Positions 8,286 to 19,644 of a DNA stretch of 64,000 nt are shown piece by piece (within the stretch, counting starts at the first letter, position 1; each line of letters starts with the position of its first letter). This DNA is from Stenotrophomonas africana (GTDB lineage Bacteria; Pseudomonadota; Gammaproteobacteria; Xanthomonadales; Xanthomonadaceae). The position numbers were made by a program, and so were the translations under genes. The stretch covers positions 124,001-188,000 of the forward strand of contig NZ_JABEME010000006.1 of NCBI RefSeq assembly GCF_013004645.1, written 5' to 3'. Under the pieces are notes generated by a model. That model saw nothing but the letters and a program-made list of their open reading frames with translations, was not told the DNA's origin and did no database searches.

Positions 8286-8843
8286 TCAAGCCGGTGTGGC
8301 GGCCTGCAGGGCACACCATTGCTCCCGGGTGATGCGGCTGATGTGCTCGGTACGGTAATCGCCAAGGAAGCTGTTGAACTTGTTCACTTCGGTATGGTGA
8401 TGCTGGAAACCGCATTTGCTCTGCGCGGTGAGTGATTGCAGGTTGTCAGCGAAGTAGCCGCACCATAGCGCTTCCAGCTCCAGCTGCACGAATGCATGCC
8501 GCATCACTTCGCGCACCGCTTCGGGTACCAAACCGCGGCCCCAGTACGGTACGCCGATCCAGTAGGCGATCTCGCCTTCGCGGTCGCTGATCTCGAAGTT
8601 GCTGTCGGCGCCGATGAGGATCCCGACACAGCCGATGGCGCGGCCGTCTTCGCGGTTCTGCAGTGCGTAGACCTCCGGCCGGTTGAAGACGGTGCGGATG
8701 ATTTCGGTACTTTCCTCGACACTGGTGTGGACCGGCCAACCGGCGATCGGACCCACGCGCGGGTCGCGGGCATACTCGAACAGATCGGCGGCGTCGGTGT
8801 CTCGCCAGGGGCGAAGGATCAAGCGTTCGGTGTGCAACTGCAT
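8286..8843 (-). CDS. RimJ/RimL-type GNAT acetyltransferase
   Basis: 185 residues that open with LHTERLILRPWRDTDAADL, the hallmark of RimJ/RimL-like acetyltransferases. The acetyl-CoA loop is IGVPYWGRGLVPEAVREVMRHAF, and the C-terminal signature is FADNLQSLTAQSKCGFQ. These enzymes acetylate the N-terminus of ribosomal proteins or small substrates; the target here is unknown. I chose the ATG at 8843 because the family starts just before this motif; upstream residues in the longer frame are Arg/Pro-rich and uninformative. Confidence 0.85.
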   Translation of the reverse strand: MQLHTERLILRPWRDTDAADLFEYARDPRVGPIAGWPVHTSVEESTEIIRTVFNRPEVYALQNREDGRAIGCVGILIGADSNFEISDREGEIAYWIGVPYWGRGLVPEAVREVMRHAFVQLELEALWCGYFADNLQSLTAQSKCGFQHHHTEVNKFNSFLGDYRTEHISRITREQWCALQAATPA

Positions 8844-8986
8844 GTCGATTCCAGGGGGCAAAGAGAGTGCACAGGCTAGGTCGCCAGGCGCGTGCGGCCC
8901 AGAGCGGGACCTTGATGGTTTCGGTACTTTTCGCAACCCACCGCCGTCCCGGTATGCTGGGGCCCGGAATACAGCCGGATCGGCCC

Positions 8987-9880
8987 ATGGACCGCGTACC
9001 GCAGCTTCTGGACCAGGACGAATCCATGCGCCTGGAGTTCAGCACGCTGGCCGAAGGGCAGGGCGTCCCGTTGTCGTTCGGTCACGCCTATCTGGCGGTG
9101 CTGGTATGCGTCTCGGGGCGCGCGCGCTTTGCTCTGAACTTCCGCGAGGTAGCGGTGCAGCGCCATGACGTGCTGGTGCTGGCCGAGGACACGCTGGCGC
9201 TGCTGCGGCAACGCTCGCGCGGCTTTCTGGCGATGGTCTGCCTGATGCCCAAGGCGTTGGCATCGGAGGTGGCCTATGTGCTGCCCAATGCGCTGTTCCA
9301 GTTCCTGCACGAACAGCCGCACTGCCGGCCGTCACCGCTGGATGTGCCGTTGCTGCAGGGATGGCTGCAGTTGATGATGGACGCGCAGCACAACGGTGGA
9401 CGGCATCGCCACGTGATGTTGCGCAATCTGCTGCAGAGTTTCTTCCTGAAGATGGCCATGTTGCTGCCGAAGCAGAAGAGGGCGCTTGCGCAGGTCAGCC
9501 GACGCGAGCGCCTGGCCTGGAACTTCTGGGAGCTGGTCGGGCAGCGCAGTACCCGCCAGCGTGACGTGCAGTCCTATGCAGAGGCGCTGTGCATCACCCC
9601 GTTCTATCTCTCGCAGTTGACCCGCGAGTGCTTCGACGAGACGCCGAAGGCGTTGATTGATCGCCAGGTGGTGCTGGAGATCAAGGCACTGCTCACCTAC
9701 AGCGAGTTACCGATCGGTCGCATCGCCGAGCGCCTGTGTTTCGAGGATGCGTCCTACCTGTGCCGCTATTTCCGGCGGCATACCGGCCAATCGCTGACCG
9801 GTTACCGCCGGGCGGGGCAGGGCGGCACTAATGTGATACGAACAGCGGCGCCGGTACTTCGGCCAGCAGATCCTCGGTAA
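8987..9880 (+). CDS. AraC-family transcriptional regulator
   Basis: 297 residues. The N-terminal half looks like a cupin-type sensing domain (FGHAYLAVLVCVSGRARFALNF). The C-terminal half is an AraC double helix-turn-helix: DVQSYAEALCITPFYLSQLTREC and PIGRIAERLCFEDASYLCRYFRRHTGQSL. The ligand is unknown. The ATG at 8987 is preceded by a possible promoter TTCGCA-17-TATGCT at 8930-8958. Its 3' end overlaps the end of the convergent universal stress gene by 53 bases, so the two transcripts are antisense to each other there. Confidence 0.85.
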   Translation: MDRVPQLLDQDESMRLEFSTLAEGQGVPLSFGHAYLAVLVCVSGRARFALNFREVAVQRHDVLVLAEDTLALLRQRSRGFLAMVCLMPKALASEVAYVLPNALFQFLHEQPHCRPSPLDVPLLQGWLQLMMDAQHNGGRHRHVMLRNLLQSFFLKMAMLLPKQKRALAQVSRRERLAWNFWELVGQRSTRQRDVQSYAEALCITPFYLSQLTRECFDETPKALIDRQVVLEIKALLTYSELPIGRIAERLCFEDASYLCRYFRRHTGQSLTGYRRAGQGGTNVIRTAAPVLRPADPR

Positions 9881-10658
9881 CTCCGCCGAGCACGCGCTCG
9901 ACCACCCGGCTGCGGCTGTAAGGGCCCAGCACCAGCAGGTCGGCGTCGGCATCCAATACGTGTTGGCGGATGGTTGCAGCAACGCCGCCCTGGCTCGAAC
10001 TGATCGTCTGGATCTCCACTTCAACGCCATGCCGCGACAGATGCTGGGCCATCTCTGCGCCCGGTGTGGCCTCGGCTTTGGGGGTGTCGACCATCAACAG
10101 GTGCACCGCTTGCGCACGCGCGAGCAATGGCAACGCATCGGCCACCGCGCGGCGCGCCTGCTTGCTGGCATTCCAGGCCACCACGATGCGACGGCCGACC
10201 TGATCGCCCTGCCAGTGCGGTGGCACCAGGAGCATCGGCACGCCGGTCTGGCGCAGCGTGCCCAGTGGATGCCAGCCGGTGGGCGCGCCTGGTGTGTGCG
10301 GATAGCCGGCGATGATCAGGTCGCAGTACAGCGACTGCAGCGCCAGGTCGGCGCCGCCCAGATAGTCCGAGACGATGCGCAGTTCGGTGCTGATCTGCAG
10401 CGGCTCGGACACGGCACGCAGGTTCTGCATCAACTGCGCGGTGCAGGCGGCATCCGCGCGCGCCTCATGGTCCAGCGCGGCGGCGATGCCGGCACCGCGC
10501 GCGAAGCCGTTGGCGATGTCGGTGGGATGCAGGGCCGTGGAGACTGCGACCAGATGCGCCTGCTGCGCCTGCGCCAGATGGGCGGCGATGTTGAGAACGC
10601 GGTGCCCGGTGTCGCTGGCGTCGAACAGCACGGCGATATCACGTAGTGGATGCAGCAT
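9828..10658 (-). CDS. Universal stress protein (two-domain UspA family)
   Basis: 276 residues forming two UspA-like halves: the first begins RDIAVLFDASDTGHRVLNIA, the second RRIVVAWNASKQARRAVADALP. The second half keeps the ATP-binding signature LVLGPYSRSRVVERVLGGVTEDLL (G-2x-G-9x-G-S/T type); the first has a degenerate loop at LIIAGYPHTPGAPTGWHPLG. Tandem Usp proteins act in stress survival, usually as ATP-binding cytoplasmic proteins. GGAG sits 10 bases before the ATG at 10658. It is divergent from the TetR gene, and the inverted repeat in between could control both. Confidence 0.85.
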   Translation of the reverse strand: MLHPLRDIAVLFDASDTGHRVLNIAAHLAQAQQAHLVAVSTALHPTDIANGFARGAGIAAALDHEARADAACTAQLMQNLRAVSEPLQISTELRIVSDYLGGADLALQSLYCDLIIAGYPHTPGAPTGWHPLGTLRQTGVPMLLVPPHWQGDQVGRRIVVAWNASKQARRAVADALPLLARAQAVHLLMVDTPKAEATPGAEMAQHLSRHGVEVEIQTISSSQGGVAATIRQHVLDADADLLVLGPYSRSRVVERVLGGVTEDLLAEVPAPLFVSH

Positions 10659-10752
10659 GGCGTTGGCTCCTTCGATGCCTGTGACGCGTTCCCTGCCGTG
10701 CACCGACCCGGGTGCACCGGACGCATCACCGTTGTAGCGCATCCGTGATTCG

Positions 10753-10794
10753 GATGAATCATCTTTGATTCAGTTTATTAATTGATGATTCATG
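10753..10794. promoter_or_regulatory. Inverted repeat, likely operator of the TetR-type regulator
   Basis: GATGAATCATC (10753-10763) and GATGATTCATG (10784-10794) are inverted copies matching at 10 of 11 positions, 20 bases apart, in the AT-rich gap between the divergent usp and TetR genes. This is the usual position for an autorepressor site. Confidence 0.6.
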
Positions 10795-10829
10795 CTAGCG
10801 TGAGGGCGAGCCTACACCTCAGTGCTTTC

Positions 10830-11402
10830 ATGCGACCTGCCGCAGCACGCACCCGCCGCGACCTGCACCACGCCCTGGCAGCTACCCTGGTCAGCCATCC
10901 ACGCTGCACCCTCAGCGAACTCGCGCGCGGGGCGGGCATCAGCCGCGCGACCCTGTACCGGTTTGCGCCGACCCGGGAGGCGATCGACGTGGCCCTGTTC
11001 GCAGCCGGGTTCGAGCGTCTGGAAGCGGCGGGGGCCTGGTTCGATGAGGGCGGTGATGCACGCCACGTGCTGGAGCAGGTCACCGCCACGCTGTTGGCGG
11101 ACTGGGAGCTTGTGACGTTGCTGTTCGCGCGGATGATGGAAGAGCAGCAGCGACAGGGGGACCTGCACCTGCTGCCCGAGCGCTGGGCGCCGATCGGCGA
11201 GCGTTTCGAGGCCTTTTTCCTGCGCGGCCAGAAGGCCGGCGTGTTCAACGTCGAGTTCAGTGCGGTGTGGCTGGCCGATTTCTACTGGACCTGCTTCTAC
11301 GGCATTACCTGGTCACTGGCACGCGGTCGGCTGGCGCCGGCGGCGGCAGCCTCTACGCTGCTGGCTTCGTTCCAGCGGGGGGCGATGAAAGGTTGGCCGT
11401 AG
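10830..11402 (+). CDS. TetR-family transcriptional regulator
   Basis: 190 residues from the ATG at 10830. The N-terminus carries a TetR helix-turn-helix (TLSELARGAGISRATLYRFAPTREA), followed by a helical ligand-binding domain typical of the family. The ligand is unknown. The start is uncertain: in-frame TTG 10782 and ATG 10785 would begin inside the inverted repeat that looks like its operator, so I prefer the internal ATG, which also matches the usual length before the helix-turn-helix. It is divergent from the universal stress gene, a likely target along with itself. Confidence 0.75.
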   Translation: MRPAAARTRRDLHHALAATLVSHPRCTLSELARGAGISRATLYRFAPTREAIDVALFAAGFERLEAAGAWFDEGGDARHVLEQVTATLLADWELVTLLFARMMEEQQRQGDLHLLPERWAPIGERFEAFFLRGQKAGVFNVEFSAVWLADFYWTCFYGITWSLARGRLAPAAAASTLLASFQRGAMKGWP

Positions 11403-11427
11403 GGGCGCCCGGCCGGGGCGCCGTGAC

Positions 11428-11787
11428 TTACGCCTGCTTCAGCAGCTGCACCAGCTGGCGCAGGCGATAGGGCTTGGGCAGGAACTCGACCTGCTCGGGC
11501 AGCGGCGGCAGCTGAGAGCGGGCGTAGCCGGACGACAGGATCATCCGTGCCTGCGGCTGTTCGCGCGCCACATGCTCGCTCAGCTCGATGCCGGACATGC
11601 CGTTGGGCATGCTGACGTCGCTGAACACCACGTCGAAGCGGGCTTCGCCCTTGAGCAGTTCCGCTGCCTCGTGGCCATCGGCGGTCGTGGCCACTTCGAT
11701 GCCGAGGTCGCGCAGGGCCAGGCCGATCATTTCACGCAGATCGGTCTGGTCTTCCACCATCAATACGCGGATCGGGTCATCGGTCAT
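11428..11787 (-). CDS. Single-domain response regulator (receiver only)
   Basis: 119 residues containing just a receiver domain: acidic pocket E12-D13, phospho-acceptor Asp57 (DVVFSDVSMPNGMSG), Ser85 at the switch position and Lys105 (FLPKPY). There is no output domain, so it probably works through protein-protein contact or as a phosphate shuttle. The ATG at 11787 lies inside the 3' end of the kinase gene (11-base overlap), so the two are co-translated and almost certainly partners. Confidence 0.9.
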   Translation of the reverse strand: MTDDPIRVLMVEDQTDLREMIGLALRDLGIEVATTADGHEAAELLKGEARFDVVFSDVSMPNGMSGIELSEHVAREQPQARMILSSGYARSQLPPLPEQVEFLPKPYRLRQLVQLLKQA

Positions 11788-12970
11788 CGGCAGGGTCCTC
11801 CATTGCGGGGAGCAGCAGGCTGACCGTGGTGCCGACACCGGGCGTGGTGGACACGTCGACGAAGCCGCCGCTCTGGGTAGTGAATCCGAACACCTGGCTC
11901 AGGCCGAGGCCGCTGCCTTTGCCGATGTCCTTGGTGGTGAAGAACGGCTCGGTCGCCCGTTCTGCGATGTCGGCCGCCATCCCGTGGCCCTCATCGCAGA
12001 CGCTGAGGGTGACATAGCCACGTTGCAGCGTGGAGTCTGCATCCGGGTCGAGGCGATGCTCCAGCGCGGTGCCGATCAGGATGCGGCCGCCTTCGAGGGT
12101 AGCGTCGGCAGCATTGGCGACCAGATTGGCCAGCGCCGTCTGCAGCTGCAGCGCATCGGTGTTGATCGCCGGCAGGCCGGGCGCCAGCTGGGCATCCAGC
12201 ACCACCGTGGGCGGGCAGGCGCGTTGCAGGCCTGGCAGCCATTGCTGTATCAGCGCGTTGAGGTCCAGAGCCTCGCGGATCAGGGTCTGTCCGGTGCTGA
12301 AGGCCAGCAGCTGGCGGGTCAGCAGAGCACCGCGATCAGTTGCGGTCTGCGCCGCATCAAGCAGTTCGGCGGCGCGCGCATCGTCACCGTTCACGCGCAG
12401 CGACAGCAGGTCCAGTGCGTTGCCGATGGTGGTCAGCAGGTTGTTGAACTCGTGCGACAGGCCGCGGCTGAGACGGCCGACGGTCTCGAACTGCTGGGTA
12501 TTGCGCAGTGCTCGCTGGGCATCACGCAGCAGGCGCTGTGCCTGCCACTGCTCGGTGATGTCGCGGGTGATCTTGACGAAGCCGAGCAGCTCGCCCGCTT
12601 CAACCACCGGCTCGATCACCACACTGGCACGGAAGGACGAGCCATCGCGGCGAACCCGCCAGCCTTCACTGGCAACGTGGCCATGCTGCGCTGCATGGCG
12701 GAGCAGGCGTTGTGGTTCCCCGGCCTCGCGATCGGCGGCCAGGTAAAAGCGACCAAAGTAGGTGCCTACCACTTCATCGGCTGAATAGCCCTTGATGCGC
12801 TCCGCGCCGGGGTTCCAGCTGCAGACGATGCCATCAGGATCAAGCAGGTACAGCGCATGGTCGCGCACGCTGTCGATCAGCAGTCGCAGTTGGCGGGAAG
12901 GGTCCGTCAGCACGGACGTCGTAGAGGCGGCAGCGTCCACGTAAAAATGAGTGTTACCCCTGAGAGGCAC
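11777..12970 (-). CDS. PAS-domain sensor histidine kinase
   Basis: 397 residues, no membrane segment: one PAS domain (about 25-140, ending in the PAC-like GFVKITRDITEQ), then HisKA with phospho-acceptor His173 (GLSHEFNNLL), then HATPase with N (LVANAADATLEGG), G1 (DEGHGM), F (PFFTTK) and G2 (GKGSGLGLS) boxes. The FNNLL variant H-box is that of the NtrB-like/HisKA kinases that often pair with receiver-only regulators, as here. It is a cytoplasmic sensor; the signal is unknown, though the PAS domain could hold a cofactor. It is divergent from the large hybrid kinase, with 121 bases between starts. Confidence 0.9.
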   Translation of the reverse strand: MPLRGNTHFYVDAAASTTSVLTDPSRQLRLLIDSVRDHALYLLDPDGIVCSWNPGAERIKGYSADEVVGTYFGRFYLAADREAGEPQRLLRHAAQHGHVASEGWRVRRDGSSFRASVVIEPVVEAGELLGFVKITRDITEQWQAQRLLRDAQRALRNTQQFETVGRLSRGLSHEFNNLLTTIGNALDLLSLRVNGDDARAAELLDAAQTATDRGALLTRQLLAFSTGQTLIREALDLNALIQQWLPGLQRACPPTVVLDAQLAPGLPAINTDALQLQTALANLVANAADATLEGGRILIGTALEHRLDPDADSTLQRGYVTLSVCDEGHGMAADIAERATEPFFTTKDIGKGSGLGLSQVFGFTTQSGGFVDVSTTPGVGTTVSLLLPAMEDPADDR

Positions 12971-13091
12971 GTGAAACTAGGCATTCAAGTGTGAAGGGAG
13001 CGTGGAGGCGCGACACGTGCCATTTGTCCTGTGCGGCTGAATACGACACGGAGTACCATCACCCACCCTCTGTGTTCTGGAACCGACCTGC

Positions 13092-16192
<3,101 letters not shown>

Positions 16193-16196
<4 letters not shown>

Positions 16197-17017
16197 ACGA
16201 GCAGGGGCTGTTCGACCTGGAACTGAAGGTTCTGCTGGAAGCGCTGTACCAGCGCTACCACTACGATTTCCGTAGTTATGCGGTGTCGTCGCTGCGCCGG
16301 CGCATGCGCCAGGCGATGCAGCGCTATGAGTGCGAACGGCTGGTCGACCTGCAGTACCGCCTGCTGCACGAGCCGGACCTGTTCACCCAGGCCATGCAGT
16401 TCTTCACCGTGCAGGTCTCGGAGATGTTCCGTGACCCCGCGTACTTCCGTGAGCTGCGCGAGCAGGTGGTTCCGGTACTGCGCACCTATCCCTCGGTGAA
16501 GTTGTGGGTGGCCGGTTGCAGCACGGGTGAGGAAGTCTGGTCGCTGGCGATCCTGCTGCACGAAGAAGGCCTGCTTGATCGCAGCATCGTCTATGCCACC
16601 GACATCAATCCGGCCGCGCTGGCCACCGCCGAGGCGGGGGCCTATGGCATCGACCGGATGGCCCAGTTCAGTCGCAACTACCTGGCCGCCGGCGGCACGG
16701 CGTCGCTGTCCGACTATTACGCCACGGCGTACGACGGTGCGGTGTTCGACCGCCAGCTGCGCCGCAACGTGGTGTTCGCCGACCACAGCCTGGCCACCGA
16801 TACCGTGTTCTCCGAAGTGCACCTGGTGTCGTGCCGCAACGTGCTGATCTATTTCAACCGCGATCTGCAGGACCGCGCCGTCGGCCTGTTCCGCGAAGCG
16901 CTGGTGCACCGTGGCTTCCTTGGCCTGGGCAGCAAGGAGTCGCTGCAGTTCGGGTGCCATCACGACGCCTTCGAGGTCTGTTCGCGAGAGCACCGTCTGT
17001 ACCGGAAGGTGGCCTGA
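16193..17017 (+). CDS. cheR: CheR-type protein-glutamate methyltransferase
   Basis: 274 residues: an N-terminal helical CheR domain (YHYDFRSYAVSSLRRRMRQ, with the conserved Y-D-F-x-x-Y and S-L-x-R-R) and a SAM-binding domain (WVAGCSTGEEVWSLAIL, then IVYATDIN, and SCRNVLIYF near the end). CheR methylates glutamates of chemoreceptors with S-adenosylmethionine, but no receptor, CheA or CheW gene is nearby, so its substrate may be non-canonical. The ATG overlaps the hybrid-kinase stop (ATGA) and its own stop overlaps the cheB ATG by one base. Confidence 0.9.
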
Positions 17018-17592
17018 TGACGCTGCGGGTGCGTCCGGCCGTGCTGGTGATCGGCGCGTCCGCCGGTGGCGTGGCGGCTCTGCAGGCGGTGCTCGGTGCG
17101 CTGCCGGCGACGCTGCCGGTACCGGTACTGGCCGTGCTGCACCTGCCGCGTGACCGCAGCAGCCGCATTGCCGAGGTGCTGGCGCCGTACTGCGCGTTGC
17201 CGGTGCGTGAAGCCGAAGACAAGCAGCCGCTGCAGCCGGGCACGGTGACGTTCGCGCCGCCGGATTACCACCTGCTGGTGGAGGACGCGGGATCGGTGGC
17301 GTTGTCGGTGGATGCGCCAGTGCTGTTTTCGCGTCCGGCCATCGACCCGCTGTTCGACTCCGCTGCCGCGGTGTTCGGCGCGCAGGTACTGGCCCTGCTG
17401 CTGACCGGTGCCAGCAGTGATGGCAGTGAGGGCGTTGCCGCCGTGCGCCATGCCGGTGGCCACGCCTGGCTGCAATGTCCCGAGGAGGCCGAGGCGTCGA
17501 TGATGCCGGCTTCCGCCCTGCAGCACGCCGGCGCCGATGCCGTGCTGCCCCTTGAACTGATGTGTCGTCGCCTGAAGGAGTTGTTTGCATGA
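17017..17592 (+). CDS. cheB: CheB-type methylesterase domain without a receiver
   Basis: 191 residues made only of the CheB catalytic domain: Ser15 (GASAGG), His42 (VLHLPRDRS) and Asp135 (TGASSDGSEG) form the esterase triad, with spacing like classical CheB. The usual N-terminal receiver is missing, so activity is not controlled by direct phosphorylation of this protein; the neighbouring receivers may take that part. The start overlaps the cheR stop and its end overlaps the next gene's ATG, so it is tightly co-expressed with both kinases. Confidence 0.9.
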   Translation: MTLRVRPAVLVIGASAGGVAALQAVLGALPATLPVPVLAVLHLPRDRSSRIAEVLAPYCALPVREAEDKQPLQPGTVTFAPPDYHLLVEDAGSVALSVDAPVLFSRPAIDPLFDSAAAVFGAQVLALLLTGASSDGSEGVAAVRHAGGHAWLQCPEEAEASMMPASALQHAGADAVLPLELMCRRLKELFA

Positions 17593-18722
17593 ACCTGCTG
17601 CCACCGGACCCTGCGCAGTCGCAGACCCCGGTCAACCTGCTGATCGTCGATGACGTGCCGCAGAACCTGGTAGCCATGCAGGCCCTGCTGCAGCGCGAAG
17701 GGGTCAACCTGCTGCTGGCCGGCTCCGGCGCGCAGGCGCTTGAGTTGCTGCTCGAGCACGAGGTGGCATTGGCCCTGCTTGACGTGCACATGCCGGAGAT
17801 CGATGGTTTCACCCTGGCCGAACTGATGCGCGGTTCCCATCGCAGCCGCGACGTGCCGATCATCTTCCTGACCGCCTCGCCTGACGATCCGCTGCGCGCC
17901 TTCAAAGGCTACGAGAGCGGTGCAGTGGATTTCCTGCACAAGCCGGTGGCGCCGCAGGTGATCCTGAGCAAGGTCAACGTCTTCATCGAGCTTTACCAGC
18001 AGCGGCAGTTGCTGAAGGCGCGCAACGAGGCGCTGGAACGCGCGCTCAAACTCAACGAAACAATGGCCGCGGTGCTGACCCACGATCTGCGCACGCCGCT
18101 GTCGGCGATCCTGCTGTGCACCGACAAGTTGGCGCTGGAGCTTCCGGAAGACAACGCAGGCGCGCAGCAGACCCTTCAGTACCTGGAAGCCAGCACCCTG
18201 CGGATGGCGCGGATGGTCGAACAGCTGCTGGATTTCTCGCGGATCCGCAGCGGTGGCCTGAGGCTGGAGGCAAGTGCCTGCGATCTGGCCGACGTGACGC
18301 GCGCGGTAGTAGCCGAAGCGGGCAGCGCGCATGGGGCGGACCGGATCCACCTCGACATGCATGGTGATACGCGGCTGCAGGGCGATCTGGACCGTCTCGG
18401 CCAGGTTGCCGCCAACCTGGTCGGCAATGCGCTTACCCATGGCAGCGAGGCGAGGGTGGAGGTGGACGGACGCGACCCCCGCAGCGTGCTGCTGCGGGTG
18501 AGCAACGCCGGCCGGATCGACGACGCGCTGCTGCCGCGGTTGTTCGAGCCGTTCAAGGCCAGCTTCCACCAGAGCAAGGGCCTGGGGCTGGGCCTGTACA
18601 TCGTCGATCAGTTCGTGCGCGCGCACGGGGGGCGCATCGCAGCGCGCAACGAGGCCGGGCAGGTGGTGTTCGAAGCCCTGTTGCCGAGGCGCGCAGAAGG
18701 GCCGCCTGCAGCGGCAACCTGA
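17589..18722 (+). CDS. Receiver-histidine kinase hybrid (REC-HisKA-HATPase)
   Basis: 377 residues: an N-terminal receiver (IVDD at 19-22, phospho-acceptor Asp65 in LLDVHMPEIDG, Lys118 in FLHKPV), a short coiled linker, HisKA with His165 (VLTHDLRTPLSAI) and HATPase (LVGNALTHGS, SNAGRID, GLGLGLYI). This order, receiver before kinase, suggests a kinase activated or tuned by phosphate from the upstream hybrid kinase. The ATG at 17589 overlaps the cheB stop (ATGA). No membrane segment is seen. Confidence 0.9.
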   Translation: MNLLPPDPAQSQTPVNLLIVDDVPQNLVAMQALLQREGVNLLLAGSGAQALELLLEHEVALALLDVHMPEIDGFTLAELMRGSHRSRDVPIIFLTASPDDPLRAFKGYESGAVDFLHKPVAPQVILSKVNVFIELYQQRQLLKARNEALERALKLNETMAAVLTHDLRTPLSAILLCTDKLALELPEDNAGAQQTLQYLEASTLRMARMVEQLLDFSRIRSGGLRLEASACDLADVTRAVVAEAGSAHGADRIHLDMHGDTRLQGDLDRLGQVAANLVGNALTHGSEARVEVDGRDPRSVLLRVSNAGRIDDALLPRLFEPFKASFHQSKGLGLGLYIVDQFVRAHGGRIAARNEAGQVVFEALLPRRAEGPPAAAT

Positions 18723-18805
18723 ATTCTTCAGGAAATGCCCGCGGGTGCTGAGACGGACTCGTCCGCAACTGCTACCGTGGGTGTACATCTTGTCAAGGAA
18801 GCACC

Positions 18806-19234
18806 ATGCCACTGCGCGCCATCGCCTACGTCAGCCAGGCGCTGCCGGATCTTTCCGCTGAACGGTTGCGGGTGCTGGTCGACGATGCAGCCCGCTTCAA
18901 CAAGATGGCGGGCGTGACCGGCGTGCTGCTGTGTGACGGCGAGCGTTTCCTGCAGTACATCGAGGGGCCGCCGGACGGGATCGACTCGGTCTACGAGCGC
19001 ATCCTGCAGGCTGGCAGTCATGTCGACATCATCGAGCTGGCACGCGGCCGCCTCGGTCAGCGTCAGTTTCCGTACTGGTCGATGCGCGCGTTGCCGGTGG
19101 AAGAGGCGCTGTTGCGCCAGCTCTCATCCAGCGACTGGTCGGGTTTTACCCGCGCGTTGGACGGGGATCTGTCAGCGCCGACGCCGGTGGATCTGCTCGA
19201 CAACGTCGTGCAGCCACTCCTGCACGCTGGCTGA
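18806..19234 (+). CDS. BLUF-domain blue-light (FAD) photoreceptor
   Basis: 142 residues that are essentially one BLUF domain. The FAD-pocket residues are all present: Tyr8 (IAYVSQA), Asn32 (FNKMAGVTG), Gln50 (FLQYIEG), and Trp91-Met93 (FPYWSMR). BLUF proteins sense blue light through rearrangement of the Tyr-Gln hydrogen bond to flavin. The output is unclear: there is no EAL, GGDEF or cyclase domain, only about 45 extra C-terminal residues, so it likely signals by binding a partner. AAGGAA lies just before the ATG. It follows the receiver-kinase by 83 bases on the same strand, which makes the phosphorelay cluster a candidate partner. Confidence 0.9.
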   Translation: MPLRAIAYVSQALPDLSAERLRVLVDDAARFNKMAGVTGVLLCDGERFLQYIEGPPDGIDSVYERILQAGSHVDIIELARGRLGQRQFPYWSMRALPVEEALLRQLSSSDWSGFTRALDGDLSAPTPVDLLDNVVQPLLHAG

Positions 19235-19237
19235 GCA

Positions 19238-19558
19238 TCAACGCGGTCTGCGGCCGCAGTAGGCGGCATGCAGTGCCTGCAGCACGCCCAGTGCGGGGCC
19301 TTCAATCACGCGGTAGTGGATCGCCTGTGCTTCGCGCCGGGTCGCAACGATCTCCATCGCCCGCAGCACCGCCAGATGCTGCGAAAGCGCCGATGCACTC
19401 AGGGCGGTCAACTCCTGCAATTCCGCTACCGGCGCCTCACCTTCGACAAGGCGGCACAACACGCGCAGCCGCGCAGGATGGGCCAGGCTTTTGAGCAGCG
19501 CTGCGGCCTGGGTGGCATGCTCGGCCATCGCGGCGCTGTCGAGCTCGGTGCTAGCCAT
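19238..19558 (-). CDS. bigR: BigR/SqrR-like ArsR-family persulfide-sensing repressor
   Basis: 106 residues with an ArsR winged helix (LLKSLAHPARLRVLCRLVEG; recognition helix ELTALSASALSQHLAVLRA). It lacks metal-site motifs but has two cysteines, Cys35 and Cys101, exactly 66 residues apart, as in BigR (Cys42/Cys108), which forms a disulfide or polysulfide bridge on exposure to sulfide. BigR represses sulfur-detoxification genes. Divergent from a split YeeE/YedE transporter across a strong palindromic operator; the persulfide dioxygenase usual in bigR operons of Xylella and Agrobacterium is not next to it here. Confidence 0.85.
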   Translation of the reverse strand: MASTELDSAAMAEHATQAAALLKSLAHPARLRVLCRLVEGEAPVAELQELTALSASALSQHLAVLRAMEIVATRREAQAIHYRVIEGPALGVLQALHAAYCGRRPR

Positions 19559-19563
19559 GGCTG

Positions 19564-19612
19564 GCCTTTTGATTTAGAAGAAGCTAATTTAGAAAAAGCT
19601 AAATCAAAAGGC
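19564..19612. promoter_or_regulatory. BigR-type operator: 14-bp perfect inverted repeat enclosing tandem sites
   Basis: GCCTTTTGATTTAG (19564-19577) and CTAAATCAAAAGGC (19599-19612) are perfect inverted copies. Inside them, two direct 15-base copies, ATTTAGAAGAAGCTA (19572-19586) and ATTTAGAAAAAGCTA (19587-19601), each form a TTAG...CTAA dyad. The AT-rich block lies between divergent bigR and the transporter genes in an otherwise GC-rich region, a typical shared operator/promoter. Confidence 0.85.
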
Positions 19613-19644
19613 AAACGAATGAACGCATCGGGCGGAGGCAGGTC

